A stretch of 64,000 nt of DNA from the NCBI RefSeq assembly GCF_009928485.1, contig NZ_JAABNP010000024.1, forward strand, positions 1 through 64,000. Reading direction: 5' to 3'. The position numbers and the translations under genes were made by a program. Origin of the DNA: Clostridium sp. C2-6-12 (GTDB lineage Bacteria > Bacillota > Clostridia > Clostridiales > Clostridiaceae). Shown here piece after piece: positions 53,401 to 63,119 of this stretch (positions within the stretch are counted from its first letter, which is position 1; each line of letters opens with the position of its first letter). The notes beneath the pieces are model-generated. The model was given only the letters and a program-made list of their open reading frames with translations, did not search any database and was not told the DNA's origin.

Positions 53401-54732
53401 GTGGCTAGAATTGTTAAAAAAGATAGAAAAATTAATTATACTAAAAAGGAGTTTCTAAGAGAATATAATATATCAGAAAATAATTTTAAAGATAACATAG
53501 ATAAAGTATTAAAATCATTTGACATTGAAAAAGCTAAATTAAAACGAGATGATAGTGAAGATGATGAGAAAACAGTATATGAAATAAGATATGAAATAGC
53601 AGGATTATTATCAGTTATGTTTAAAAATTATAAGAGAAATCCATTCTATGATAATAGGAGCAACACTAAGAAGAAAAGTTTTGAAGATATCATAGAATAT
53701 AATAATAATATAATAAATGATGTTGAAAAGATGCCTAACTATATAAAATATTTAATAAAAAAGCAATCTTGTTATAGAATGAATTTTGAACTAACTAAGT
53801 TGATGAGCATGATATTAAAAAAATTATCAGTACTATTTTATTTAATATTAACAGTAGAGAAGAGAAATATTGGAGAAACACTTGGAGGATTTGTTCAAGA
53901 TATAGATATACTTATATCAAAATATTCTAGAGAGAAGTTAATTCAAGAATGGAAGAATGAGAATTTATTTCCTGAGGATAAAAAAAATCATTACAGTTAT
54001 AGAATAAATGATTCCATAAAATTTTGTTTTGAAAAAGTTTTAGATGAAAGTAAAATTACTAAAGGTGTAATAGATAAAATATCAACTCAAGGAAACAAAT
54101 TGCATGCTTCAGAAGAAGAAACAAATAAATTGCGTGAGTTTTATTTGGATGAATTAAATAAAATTTATTTGGATAAAGATAAATGGAATGAAATAGAGGA
54201 GGAATATAAAACTGTAACGAATAACCTTGAAGAGATTGAAAATTTTGAATTAAATTATATAAAAGAGATTAGAAAGAGTGGTCAAAAAGGAAAGGTAACT
54301 TTAAAAGAAAAATTATTAAATAAATTTCTTAGATATATGAGATTAGATAATTTTACTTATGGAGATTATTATAATGGAATAGATTTGTCTATATTTGCAT
54401 TTAAGCTTAAAGAAGAAGTTCAAAATTATGATAAAAATATTATATGTAAAGATTGCTGTTTTCTTAAAAATAAAATAGATGATGATATAGAACGCTTTAA
54501 AAGGTGGGAGAAATGTAAAAGGGAAACTACTAAATGTGGGAAGTTGAAAAAATTAGCGGATACATTGGAGGTTTTAGAAAAAGAAATAATTGAATTAGAT
54601 GAAAAATCATATGATAATATAAGAAATGAATTTAATCAAAAAGAAAACGAAGTTGCAAAAGTAATAAAAGATAGCTTAAGTTTATCTTTAGGACAAATAA
54701 TAGTAGAATCTATGGAACATAAAAAAATATAG
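53401..54732 (+). CDS. helical hypothetical protein of the element
   Basis: 443 residues from GTG 53401, preceded by TTGGAGGTG. It is almost wholly alpha-helical and charged. The N-terminus (NYTKKEFLREYNISENNFKDNIDKVLKSF) may be a small DNA-binding helix bundle. A C-x2-C-C cluster (ICKDCCFLKNKI) and CKRETTKCGKLKKLADTLEVLEKEI lie near the C-terminus. No family recognised. Follows the IS cluster directly and ends in a strong terminator. Confidence 0.55.
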   Translation: MARIVKKDRKINYTKKEFLREYNISENNFKDNIDKVLKSFDIEKAKLKRDDSEDDEKTVYEIRYEIAGLLSVMFKNYKRNPFYDNRSNTKKKSFEDIIEYNNNIINDVEKMPNYIKYLIKKQSCYRMNFELTKLMSMILKKLSVLFYLILTVEKRNIGETLGGFVQDIDILISKYSREKLIQEWKNENLFPEDKKNHYSYRINDSIKFCFEKVLDESKITKGVIDKISTQGNKLHASEEETNKLREFYLDELNKIYLDKDKWNEIEEEYKTVTNNLEEIENFELNYIKEIRKSGQKGKVTLKEKLLNKFLRYMRLDNFTYGDYYNGIDLSIFAFKLKEEVQNYDKNIICKDCCFLKNKIDDDIERFKRWEKCKRETTKCGKLKKLADTLEVLEKEIIELDEKSYDNIRNEFNQKENEVAKVIKDSLSLSLGQIIVESMEHKKI

Positions 54733-54786
54733 AAAATACTTATCATGGAATAAACTTTTAAATTCCATGATAAGTATTTTTTATTT
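54733..54786 (+). terminator. terminator after 53.4-kb gene
   Basis: AAAATACTTATCATGGAAT (54733-54751) pairs perfectly with 54762-54780, followed by TTATTT; nearly 19 bp of stem. Confidence 0.9.
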
Positions 54787-54914
54787 GTAGAAGAAATAAA
54801 ATCTATCTTCTACATTTAAACATAAATTCTTTAAAGAATTTATAATAGATTATAGAACAACGTTGTAAATTAATTGTTTAAGGATATCCTTTAATTTAAA
54901 AGGAGAATATATTT

Positions 54915-56336
54915 ATGAATAATTTTGATGAAAAACAAAATAATTTTGCAGTTCAACTAAAAAGAGGAGATGAGGTGGTCTTTAATTCTAATCTTAAACA
55001 ACAAGAGAAAGAAGATATTGGAAGCATAACTCAAGGCAAAGTATGCAGTGAATTAACTGACTATTACTTGAATTTAGGAATATTTAAAGTGATTAATGAT
55101 AGTTTATATATGTATAATCACAGCTTAGGGTATTTAATAAAATTAAAAGAAGGAAGAGAAGCAGTTAAGCTAATAAACCTTATTAAAGACAAAAGAAGGA
55201 AAAATAGAATTGCTTCAAAGACCATTGAAGAGGTCATAAAGAGACTTAAAAACATTGAAGAGATTAATTTAGAATATGAAGAGGTTAATGCAAATCCACA
55301 ATATATTAATTGTAAGAATGGCGTTGTGGATATATTATCAGGTGAGTTAATGACACATGATATAAAACATAAATTTACTTATTGTATAAATGCTGAATAT
55401 ATAAGTTCTAAAGAAATAAGATGGAATGAAACTGAAAAATTTTTTAATACATCTCTTGAAGCTAATCAGACAAAAGTTCAATTACTGATGGAAGTTATTG
55501 GATATCTCATAAGTGATTATAATAATGCTAAAAAAGCTTTTATATTCTTGGGAAAGCCTCACAGTGGAAAATCTCTGTTAACTAAAATAATTAGTAAATT
55601 AGTGGGATGCGAAAATATTAGTAATATTCCGTTTCACAAGTTAGGAGATCGTTTTTCTAATGCAGAATTAAGCATAAATAAGCTTAATATAAATGCAGAA
55701 CTAGATTCAACACCTATTAGAAAAATTAGCAATTTTAAAGCCATAGTAGGAAATGATTACTTATCTGCAGAATTTAAAGGAAAACCATTATTTTCATTTA
55801 AGTCGAAGACTAAGTTGCTTTTTTGTGGAAACTATATGCCTGAAATAAAGGATATAGAATCAACTGAAGCATTTTTAGACAGACTTGTATTCTTAATGTT
55901 TAATAGAAGTACTCCTAAAGAAGAAATGGATTATTGTCTCGAAGAAAAATTGATGAAAGAGATAGACCTAATATTTACAGTTGCAATTTGGAGACTTAAA
56001 ACGTTAGTATTAAATAATTTTCAATTTACAATGCCAAAAGATTCAAAGGAATTTTTAAATGAATATTCAAATAGACAAAATCATATTCAAGAATTTATAA
56101 GCGAAGCTTGTATTTTAGAAAGCAATGCTAAAATTCATACTAAAGATTTATATAATATATACTTGAAGTTTTGTAATGAAAATTGTATTAGTCCATATAA
56201 TCTTATTAAATTTAATGAGTATATAGCTACTATAGATGGAGTAGATAGAAGTAGGTTTAGGATTAACGGAAAAAACTTAAGAGGATTTATGGGCGTTTCT
56301 ATAAAGAATTTTATGGTGGATGGAACGGAACAATAA
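54915..56336 (+). CDS. D5/P4-type phage primase-helicase
   Basis: 473 residues, the helicase half (superfamily 3) of P4-alpha/D5 proteins. A D5_N-like region begins near CKNGVVDILSGELMTHDIKHKFTYCINAEY; the Walker A is FLGKPHSGKSLL (about residues 213-224), then NINAELDSTPI (Walker B-like), and FCGNYMPEIKDIESTEAFLDRLVFLMF (sensor, R-finger). The C-terminal HTH-like stretch starts at HTKDLYNIYLKFC. No separate primase zinc region is visible. It probably unwinds the element for its own replication after excision. RBS AAAAGGAGAA. Confidence 0.88.
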   Translation: MNNFDEKQNNFAVQLKRGDEVVFNSNLKQQEKEDIGSITQGKVCSELTDYYLNLGIFKVINDSLYMYNHSLGYLIKLKEGREAVKLINLIKDKRRKNRIASKTIEEVIKRLKNIEEINLEYEEVNANPQYINCKNGVVDILSGELMTHDIKHKFTYCINAEYISSKEIRWNETEKFFNTSLEANQTKVQLLMEVIGYLISDYNNAKKAFIFLGKPHSGKSLLTKIISKLVGCENISNIPFHKLGDRFSNAELSINKLNINAELDSTPIRKISNFKAIVGNDYLSAEFKGKPLFSFKSKTKLLFCGNYMPEIKDIESTEAFLDRLVFLMFNRSTPKEEMDYCLEEKLMKEIDLIFTVAIWRLKTLVLNNFQFTMPKDSKEFLNEYSNRQNHIQEFISEACILESNAKIHTKDLYNIYLKFCNENCISPYNLIKFNEYIATIDGVDRSRFRINGKNLRGFMGVSIKNFMVDGTEQ

Positions 56337-56408
56337 TTAAAAAAGTGGGATGTATTCAGTAGTTTAGCTAAGATGTATGTTCCAGTTAGAAAGTGAAGGT
56401 GTTTTAAA

Positions 56409-57344
56409 ATGAATATGCAACAGTGGTTTAGAAAATGGATTGACACATATTGTAAGGATAGATTAAGAACGTCTACAGTAAACATATACCAAGGATATTT
56501 CAAAAATTATATTAATCCTAAACTTGGACAATTAGAAGTTAGTGAAATATCTATATTAGAATTACAATGCTTTTACAATGAAATAGTAGAAGAACAAAAG
56601 ATTTCAATCAAGACAATAAATAACCTGCATTCAGTTATTCGGAGATTACTAAAAGAAGCCGTTAAGTCAGGTTTAATAAATTTTAATCCATCTGACTATA
56701 TAGAATTGCCTAGAGCAGAAAAATCAGAAGTTCAAATATTAGAAGAGTATGAAATAATTAAATTAAAAGAGGTAATAAAAGATGAAAATCTAGGTATAAG
56801 TATACTTTTGGCCTTATTTGCAGGTTTGAGATTAGGAGAAATATTGGGATTAAAATGGAGCAAAGTAGATTTTAGTAAAGGGGTATTAGAAGTCACACAT
56901 TCTGTTAGCAGACAGGTTGTTAATAGTAGCAATTCAGCAAAAAGAACTCAATTGGTATTACACGAACCTAAAACAGAAAATAGTAAAAGAATTGTTCCAT
57001 TAAAAGATGAATTGTTTTATGAATTAATGAAACTTAAACAACAAAAGAAACGAAGATATTCTAAAGAATGCATTGAAGATGATTTTGTATTATCTAATGC
57101 ACATATAAAGCCAATAGATCCAAGAACCATTCAAGAATTTTTTAAAAGAGTTCAGATAAAGGCAGAAATAGGGATATATAAGTTTCATGCACTAAGGCAT
57201 ACATTTGCATCAAGAGCTATAAGAGCAGGAGCATCGGATAAAGTTGTAAGTCAAATATTAGGTCATGCTAATTCATCAACGACATCAAATATTTATGTGC
57301 ATGTAGCAGGGGATATGATAAAAGATTTTTTTGATAAAATGTAA
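56409..57344 (+). CDS. tyrosine recombinase lacking an arm-binding domain
   Basis: 311 residues. Has the SAM-like core-binding part (MNMQQWFRKWIDTYCKDRLRTSTVNIYQGY..) and a catalytic domain with FAGLRLGEILGLKW (Arg I), KFHALRHTFASRAI (H-x-x-R), LGHANSSTTSNIYVHV (Tyr). It starts where the arm-binding N-terminal domain of Tn916-type integrases would end, so it is either a short integrase type or a truncated copy. It lies 334 bp before int; no second pair of att repeats was found. Confidence 0.88.
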   Translation: MNMQQWFRKWIDTYCKDRLRTSTVNIYQGYFKNYINPKLGQLEVSEISILELQCFYNEIVEEQKISIKTINNLHSVIRRLLKEAVKSGLINFNPSDYIELPRAEKSEVQILEEYEIIKLKEVIKDENLGISILLALFAGLRLGEILGLKWSKVDFSKGVLEVTHSVSRQVVNSSNSAKRTQLVLHEPKTENSKRIVPLKDELFYELMKLKQQKKRRYSKECIEDDFVLSNAHIKPIDPRTIQEFFKRVQIKAEIGIYKFHALRHTFASRAIRAGASDKVVSQILGHANSSTTSNIYVHVAGDMIKDFFDKM

Positions 57345-57422
57345 AAAAATGAAAATGTAATTATATATTATATATTTGAAATAGCTTAGCAAGAAAAACT
57401 ATTAAAGAAGAGAGGATTGACT

Positions 57423-57614
57423 ATGAAGTTTAGTAATGATAGTAAAACAATGTCGGTAAAAGAATTTTGTTCGGAATATAAAGTTGGAATTAATAAAGGT
57501 TATGAAATTATAAATAGAAAAGATTTTCCCATGTTACGATTAGGAAGAAAAATTTTAATAATACGTTCTAAAGTAGATGAATGGATGGAAAATCAAATAG
57601 GTAGAACGTTTTAG
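57423..57614 (+). CDS. xis: excisionase (HTH_17 family)
   Basis: 63 residues from ATG 57423; AGAGAGGATT (57408-57417) fits this start. A winged-helix excisionase fold is suggested by MSVKEFCSEYKVGINKGYEII followed by FPMLRLGRKILIIRSKVDEWMEN, the pattern of helix-turn-helix plus wing in Tn916-Xis-like proteins. It would bend the DNA at the ends and bias Int towards excision. Directly upstream of int, with a hairpin between. Confidence 0.85.
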   Translation: MKFSNDSKTMSVKEFCSEYKVGINKGYEIINRKDFPMLRLGRKILIIRSKVDEWMENQIGRTF

Positions 57615-57627
57615 ATCAAAGGATATG

Positions 57628-57648
57628 GCAGCCTATAAATAAGGCTGC
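57628..57648 (+). terminator. hairpin between xis and int
   Basis: GCAGCCT (57628-57634) and AGGCTGC (57642-57648) form a 7-bp GC-rich stem. No U tract follows, so it is more likely an RNA-level control or partial attenuator of int than a terminator. Confidence 0.4.
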
Positions 57649-57677
57649 TACAAAATATAATTTAGGAGGAGTTAATA

Positions 57678-58847
57678 ATGGCAACTAAAAAGTCAAATGG
57701 AGAAGGATCAATAAACAGATATAAGAATGGATGGAGGGGAACTATAACTATTGGAAGAAGTGTTGATGGAAAATTAATAAGAAAACAAGTTTATGGTAAA
57801 ACAAAACATGAAACTATAGAAAAAATGAATGAATTTAGAGATAAGAATAAAAGAGGACTAATTCCTAAAAATGATAAAATTACATTAAATGAATGGTTCA
57901 AAACTTGGCTATTTGACTTTAAAGCAAATGAAATAAAAGCTTCTACGATTCAACGGTATGATGTGATCTATAGAAATTATATAGAAAATAGTGAACTAGC
58001 AGGAATAAAATTAAAAGATTTAAATGCTATTACGATACAGAATTATTACAATAATTTAATTAAAATGGGAAAAACGCCAACAGCAATAAAAATTTTAAAT
58101 AAAGCGTTAAAGTCATGTTTAAAATATGCTAAGAAAATAAATTATATAGTGGAAAATTGTTGTGATAATGTAATTTTACCAAAGATACCATATGGAGGTG
58201 AGGATAAGGTTCAAGTATTTACTCTTGAAGAACAGAAGCAGTTTATGGAAATAATAAAGAATCATAAACATAGACTTGAATTTATATTAACACTTGGAAC
58301 TGGATTAAGAATAGGAGAATTGGTTGCTTTAAAATGGGATAACGTTGATTTTGAAAGTGGCAATTTAAAAGTTAATAAGTCCATATGGAGAGGTTATACA
58401 ATAATAGAGGGTAAAAGAAAATTTGTTAGTCAGGAAACAACGCCTAAAACACCAACTAGTATAAGAGAAGTGGCGATTCCTAATAAAATATTAGAAGAAT
58501 TAAAAATTCATAAAGAAAAACAGGATGAAATCAAGGAAAAATATAAAGAAGTATATAATGATAAAGGTTATATATTTGCTAATATAATAGGTGAGCATAT
58601 GTTATCAGATACTTTAAGCAGGTCATTTGTAAAAGTGTTAAAAGATAATGGAATTAAGCATTTAAAGTTTCATGCACTTAGACATACTTATGCCACAAGA
58701 TTATTCGAAAAAAGTGTTCAACTAAAAACAGTACAAAAACTTTTAGGTCATAGTTCAATAGAAATAACAGCTGATATTTATACTCACGTTATGGATAGTG
58801 AAAAAATATCAGCTGTACAAAAACTTAATGATTTATTTGAAGAATAA
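57678..58847 (+). CDS. int: tyrosine integrase (Tn916/phage type)
   Basis: 389 residues, complete. Residues 1-60 (GEGSINRYKNGWRGTITIGRSVDGKLIRKQVYGKTKHE) form the arm-type DNA-binding domain; core-binding about 70-165; catalytic domain with TGLRIGELVALKW (Arg I), KFHALRHTYATRLF (H-x-x-R), LGHSSIEITADIYTHV (His and Tyr nucleophile). RBS TTAGGAGGAG. It ends 130 bp from the att core and is the likely enzyme inserting this element into asnS. The arm-site words flank it on the right. Confidence 0.95.
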   Translation: MATKKSNGEGSINRYKNGWRGTITIGRSVDGKLIRKQVYGKTKHETIEKMNEFRDKNKRGLIPKNDKITLNEWFKTWLFDFKANEIKASTIQRYDVIYRNYIENSELAGIKLKDLNAITIQNYYNNLIKMGKTPTAIKILNKALKSCLKYAKKINYIVENCCDNVILPKIPYGGEDKVQVFTLEEQKQFMEIIKNHKHRLEFILTLGTGLRIGELVALKWDNVDFESGNLKVNKSIWRGYTIIEGKRKFVSQETTPKTPTSIREVAIPNKILEELKIHKEKQDEIKEKYKEVYNDKGYIFANIIGEHMLSDTLSRSFVKVLKDNGIKHLKFHALRHTYATRLFEKSVQLKTVQKLLGHSSIEITADIYTHVMDSEKISAVQKLNDLFEE

Positions 58848-58870
58848 CTTCATTAATATATAGGTAAAAT

Positions 58871-58911
58871 TAACACAATTTCCGCGGGTTGTGTTACTAT
58901 TGTGTTATTTT
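58871..58911. repeat. putative integrase arm-type sites, right end
   Basis: An inverted TAACACAA (58871-58878), then TTGTGTTA (58889-58896) and TTGTGTTA (58900-58907) with 3-bp spacing and TTTT after it, exactly as at the left end. The inverted copy with the first direct copy also forms a hairpin that could stop transcription. Confidence 0.65.
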
Positions 58912-58977
58912 AAACATTCGTAGCTAAGAATCAAATCTTAAAACCAATTAAATAAGCCATTTCTAGTCTAAATATCT

Positions 58978-59008
58978 TTAAAATTCTGATGTTCCAGGAG
59001 TTCTTGGA
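58978..59008. repeat. attachment site, asnS side (31-bp core)
   Basis: Covers the stop codon and last nine codons of asnS and equals 31949-31979 exactly. Integration restores the gene, since the element carries an identical end. Confidence 0.93.
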
Positions 59009-60372
59009 AATGGTATTACATCTCTAATGTTAGTCATACCAGTGATGTACATAATTAATCTTTCAAAACCTAAACCAAAACCAGCATGTTTAGTTTCTCC
59101 ATATTTTCTAAGTTCTAAGTACCACCAGTAATCTTCTTCATTTAAGCCTAATTCATTCATTCTGTTCTTTAAGACATCTAATCTTTCTTCTCTTTGACTT
59201 CCACCTATGATTTCTCCGATTCCCGGTACTAGAAGATCAGTAGCTGCAACTGTTTTATTGTCATCATTCATTCTCATATAGAAAGCTTTAATATCCTTAG
59301 GATAATCTGTTACAAATAGAGGTTTCTTAAAGTGTTCTTCAGTAAGATATCTTTCATGTTCTGTTTGTAAATCAATGCCCCATTCAACTTTATAATCGAA
59401 TTCTTTTCCACATTTTTGTAGGATTTCAACAGCTTCAGTATAAGTAACTCTAGCGAAGTCCGATGAAACTACGTGATTTAATCTTTCTAATAAGCCCTTA
59501 TCAACAAATTGATTGAAGAACTCTAATTCTTCAGGACATTCATCCATAACATATTTAATAACATATTTAAGCATGCTTTCTGCAAGTTCCATATCATCTT
59601 GTAAATCTGCAAATGCAATTTCAGGCTCTATCATCCAGAATTCAGCTGCATGTCTTGTTGTGTTAGAATTTTCAGCTCTAAAAGTTGGTCCAAAAGTATA
59701 TATATTTCTGAAAGCTAAAGCAAAACATTCACCATTTAATTGACCAGATACAGTAAGGTTTGTTTCCTTTCCGAAGAAGTCCTTAGTGTAATCTACAGTT
59801 CCATCTTTGTTTAATTCAGGAGCCTTAGGGTCAAGAGTTGTTACTCTAAACATTTCACCAGCACCTTCACAGTCACTACCAGTTATTATTGGAGTGTGAG
59901 TATATACAAAGTTTTGTTCTTGGAAGAACTTATGTATTGCATAAGCAGCAACAGAACGAACTCTGAAAGTTGCTGAAAAAGCATTACTTCTAGGTCTTAA
60001 ATGAGCTATTGTTCTTAAATATTCAAAAGTATGTCTTTTCTTTTGAAGAGGGTAGTCAGAGTTTGACATTCCTTCAATAATAACTTCTTTTGCTTGAATT
60101 TCAAAAGGTTGTTTTGCTTCAGGAGTAGCAACTAAAGTACCTACTATTGAAAGTGAAGAATTTATAGGTAACTTTGAAATTTCTTTAAAATTGTTTAATT
60201 TATCATCGAAAACTACTTGAATATTTTTAAAGAAAGAACCATCGTTAATTTCTATAAATCCAAATGCATTAGATGCTCTAAGTGTTCTTATCCAACCTGA
60301 AATAGTAATTTCTTTTGATAAGAAATCGTCTGTTTGTCTATAAAGACTTCTAATTAAAATTGACTTTGCCAT
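58978..60372 (-). CDS. asnS: asparaginyl-tRNA synthetase
   Basis: 464 residues, class IIb. N-terminal OB fold ([25 protein letters not shown]), motif 2 [24 protein letters not shown], and motif 3 [15 protein letters not shown] near the end, which finishes [10 protein letters not shown] as usual. It charges tRNA-Asn. RBS GGAGGTC before ATG. The element is inserted precisely at its 3' end, and the protein appears unchanged because the element carries the same last nine codons. No T-box leader is visible upstream. Confidence 0.97.
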   Translation of the reverse strand: MAKSILIRSLYRQTDDFLSKEITISGWIRTLRASNAFGFIEINDGSFFKNIQVVFDDKLNNFKEISKLPINSSLSIVGTLVATPEAKQPFEIQAKEVIIEGMSNSDYPLQKKRHTFEYLRTIAHLRPRSNAFSATFRVRSVAAYAIHKFFQEQNFVYTHTPIITGSDCEGAGEMFRVTTLDPKAPELNKDGTVDYTKDFFGKETNLTVSGQLNGECFALAFRNIYTFGPTFRAENSNTTRHAAEFWMIEPEIAFADLQDDMELAESMLKYVIKYVMDECPEELEFFNQFVDKGLLERLNHVVSSDFARVTYTEAVEILQKCGKEFDYKVEWGIDLQTEHERYLTEEHFKKPLFVTDYPKDIKAFYMRMNDDNKTVAATDLLVPGIGEIIGGSQREERLDVLKNRMNELGLNEEDYWWYLELRKYGETKHAGFGLGFERLIMYITGMTNIRDVIPFPRTPGTSEF

Positions 60373-60504
60373 ATTGCAAGACCTCCATTATATATTGATA
60401 TTATATATGTTTCAAATCTAACTCGTTATTAAAATCAAGTTAGCATAACTTAATTTCTAGTGAGATTATTTCTGTTAACATATACATGGTAAAAGAGACA
60501 AAAT

Positions 60505-60539
60505 TTAATATCGATGAAATAATATTTCACCGATATTAA
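60505..60539 (-). terminator. terminator of the phosphoesterase operon
   Basis: TTAATATCGATGAAAT (60505-60520) pairs with 60524-60539 (one G-T pair); on the minus strand AAATTTT follows. Between it and asnS lies the asnS promoter region. Confidence 0.7.
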
Positions 60540-60642
60540 TATAACCTACTACGTTTAATTATAAGTAAATTTTACAATACTTTTTTTGTTAATGCAACTA
60601 AATAGAGTGTTTTCAATAATAATTACAAAAAAGATTGTTTGT

Positions 60643-61341
60643 TTATTCTAATCCGTCTTGAAAACTTTTGACTAATTCTTTGGGAAATCCTAGTTTATTC
60701 ATGTGTTTAACAATATTTCTAAAGTCATAAGGAATTTCTTTTATCTCAGAAGATGAGCCAGTTTGAGCATCTATATTGAAAAGGCAGTAAGTAATATTTG
60801 GGCGGCCAATTTTAGGCTTGCCAATGCTACCGCAGTTTACATAAAGCTTATCATCGAATTTTTTGATACCAGGAAGATGAGTATGAGCACAAAATAGAAT
60901 ATCTTCCTTTATGGAGTTCATAATATTAATAGTATTGTCTGCATCTTTTAAGAGATACTCATTGATTTTATAAGGACTTCCATGAACAAATAATAATTTC
61001 TTATCTTCAATTGTTAAACTTATAGTTGAAGGTAAGTTTTGAAGAAACAGTCTATTTTCTTCTGTGAGTTCATTAACTGTCCAAGGAAGTGAAAAACTGT
61101 TAATGGAAGTTTCTCTTATATATGAATATTCATTATCAACAACTGAAGTGTCGTAATTACCTTTTATGCAGAGAATATGTTTTTTTCTAATTAGTGAAAT
61201 TACTTCATTTGGGTATGGACCATAACCAACTAAATCACCTAAGCAGATAATAGTGTCCACATTTTGAGTAGCTACATCTTCTAAAAAAGTAGAAAGAGCA
61301 TCTACATTTCCATGAATATCAGATATTACTGCTATTTTCAT
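60643..61341 (-). CDS. YfcE/MJ0936-type metallophosphoesterase
   Basis: 232 residues. Start at MKIAVISDIHGNVDAL, with AGGAGGAATACTT upstream; a longer frame to 61404 is not needed. Metal ligands: DIHGN, GDLVGYG, GNYD, HGSP and HTHLPG. Such enzymes cleave phosphodiesters or act on nucleotides; the natural substrate is not known. Downstream of murC by 116 bp on the same strand. Confidence 0.9.
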   Translation of the reverse strand: MKIAVISDIHGNVDALSTFLEDVATQNVDTIICLGDLVGYGPYPNEVISLIRKKHILCIKGNYDTSVVDNEYSYIRETSINSFSLPWTVNELTEENRLFLQNLPSTISLTIEDKKLLFVHGSPYKINEYLLKDADNTINIMNSIKEDILFCAHTHLPGIKKFDDKLYVNCGSIGKPKIGRPNITYCLFNIDAQTGSSSEIKEIPYDFRNIVKHMNKLGFPKELVKSFQDGLE

Positions 61342-61457
61342 AAGTATTCCTCCTAATCTAATAAGGCATATGATTAAAGATGAATTGGTATTATAAAATA
61401 ACATCTTAATTATATGCCTTGTTTTAAGTAGTTTTTATTAAAAAGAATTTCTATATA

Positions 61458-62837
61458 CTAAGCTTCTAAAAATTTTTCACCAACGATAACTACATCTCCT
61501 GCACCTACAGTTAATAATAAATCACCAGCTGTAACTTTAGACTTTACATAAGCTAATGCTTCATCATGTGAGTGTACATTAGTACATTTCACACCCTTGT
61601 TTCTTATAACATCTCCAAGTTCATCAGAAGATACAAGCCCTGTATTTTTTTCACGTGCAGCATAAATATCCATTAATATAAGCTCATCAGCATCATTGAA
61701 GCATTCTGTAAATTCATCAAATAAAGCTTTTGTTCTTGTATAAGTATGAGGTTGGAATATACAGTAAGTTTTGTTGTGTTTGATTTGCTTTGCGGTACTT
61801 AAGGTTGCTTTTATTTCTGTTGGGTGATGTGCATAATCATCAATTACAGTAACGCCATTTAATTCTCCCTTGTATTCAAATCTCTTATGAGCACCCCTGC
61901 AATTTGATAAACCTTCAATTATATTTTCACCAGAAATATTAAAGATAGTTGAAACACACACAGTTGCAAGAGCATTTAGTACATTGTGCTTACCTGGTAC
62001 GTCTAAAGTAATAGTGAGTAATTTTTTATTATCTTTATAGGCATCAAAGGTTGCACAACCATTTTTATTGAAGATAATATTTTTTGCAACAACGTCTGCA
62101 CTGTCGTCAAAACCGTAACTTAAGGTATTACAATCTGCTTTTGATAAGATTTCTTTTACTCTAAAATCCCCTTCATAGCCTATAAGATAACCGTCTTTAG
62201 GTATAAGTTTAGAGAATTGGGAGAAAGTATCTGCAATATCATCTATATCTTTATAACAATCTAAGTGATCTGCATCAATATTTAAGATTATTCCTACATA
62301 AGGGAAGAATTTTAAAAAGGAACGTTTATATTCGCAAGCTTCAGTTAAGAAATATTCACTATTACCTATTCTGAAGTTTCCACCAATTGCATCTAATTCA
62401 CCACCTATTAAAATAGTAGGATCTAAGTTTCCGGCAAGTGTAACGTGGGAAAGCATAGAAGTACAAGTGGTTTTACCATGGGTACCTGTAACAGCCACAT
62501 TGTATTTGTGACCTTTCATGATTTGGCCTAAGAATTCCGCTCTGTCCATTAATGTAATGTTTTTTTCTTTTGCTTCTAAAAGTTCAGGATTATCAGAGGG
62601 GATTGCAGCAGTATAAACTACTAAATCTGCATCTTTTATATTCTCTCTTTTATGTCCTATGTAAACTTCAGCACCTGAAGATTCTAATTTCTCAACTATT
62701 GGAGAGTTTTTGAAATCTGAACCAGATACTTTATAACCACTGTTCAACATAACAGCAGCTAGTCCACTCATACTGATTCCACCAATACCAATGAAATGAA
62801 TTTTTTTATCTTTATCCTTTATAAAATCGAAAGACAA
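61458..62837 (-). CDS. murC: UDP-N-acetylmuramate--L-alanine ligase
   Basis: 459 residues from TTG 62837, with AAAGGAGTTGATCGT upstream. It adds the first amino acid of the peptidoglycan stem peptide. [18 protein letters not shown] (Rossmann start), the ATP loop [14 protein letters not shown], the central [22 protein letters not shown] and C-terminal ligand [17 protein letters not shown] are all present. Divergent from purR, as in other clostridia. Confidence 0.97.
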   Translation of the reverse strand: MSFDFIKDKDKKIHFIGIGGISMSGLAAVMLNSGYKVSGSDFKNSPIVEKLESSGAEVYIGHKRENIKDADLVVYTAAIPSDNPELLEAKEKNITLMDRAEFLGQIMKGHKYNVAVTGTHGKTTCTSMLSHVTLAGNLDPTILIGGELDAIGGNFRIGNSEYFLTEACEYKRSFLKFFPYVGIILNIDADHLDCYKDIDDIADTFSQFSKLIPKDGYLIGYEGDFRVKEILSKADCNTLSYGFDDSADVVAKNIIFNKNGCATFDAYKDNKKLLTITLDVPGKHNVLNALATVCVSTIFNISGENIIEGLSNCRGAHKRFEYKGELNGVTVIDDYAHHPTEIKATLSTAKQIKHNKTYCIFQPHTYTRTKALFDEFTECFNDADELILMDIYAAREKNTGLVSSDELGDVIRNKGVKCTNVHSHDEALAYVKSKVTAGDLLLTVGAGDVVIVGEKFLEA

Positions 62838-63042
62838 ACGATCAACTCCTTTTTATTAATAAAACTAAATTTATAATTACATACTTTAATTAAAATTTTG
62901 TCTTATGCTTTAACTATTATAATTATATACATTTTTCTAAAAATCAACCATAGAAAAAAATAAATACATAATATTTTATGCAAATTTATCATGTTTGTGA
63001 ACAACTTAGAAAGAAATACAGAAACAATTATAATTAAAACAT

Positions 63043-63071
63043 TGATATTAACTTGAATTTAGCATAAAATA
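63043..63071 (+). promoter_or_regulatory. purR promoter
   Basis: TTGATA (63043-63048), 17 bp, TAAAAT (63066-63071), about 50 bp before the purR start. Divergent murC transcription begins on the other side of this 282-bp region. No clear PurR box is visible. Confidence 0.6.
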
Positions 63072-63119
63072 TGAATATTAAAAGAATTTAATATAAAAAA
63101 ATTCGTGTAGGTGATAAAT

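Larger units (their letters stand above)
31949..59008. mobile_element. 27-kb integrated genomic element at the 3' end of asnS
   Basis: Bounded by the 31-bp direct repeats, giving a 27,029-bp unit (one core plus interior). Xis and Int are at the asnS end with the int stop 130 bp from the core, as in Tn916-type and phage integration modules. Interior genes are recombination (YqaJ, putative annealing protein, RadC-like, serine recombinase), replication (D5-type primase-helicase), control (XRE, WYL) and cargo. No relaxase, VirB/TraG ATPase, terminase, capsid or tail genes are present, so it is not self-transmissible by sequence and may be a phage satellite or mobilised island. Confidence 0.93.

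Noticed and set aside
56409..58847. Two independent elements in tandem, each with its own integrase
   Set aside because: Only one direct-repeat pair with matching arm sites was found; no third core copy is visible between the recombinases.
60373..60642. T-box leader before asnS
   Set aside because: Searched the minus strand for the GGGTGG-type T-box word and a terminator/antiterminator; none found. Only the phosphoesterase terminator is present.
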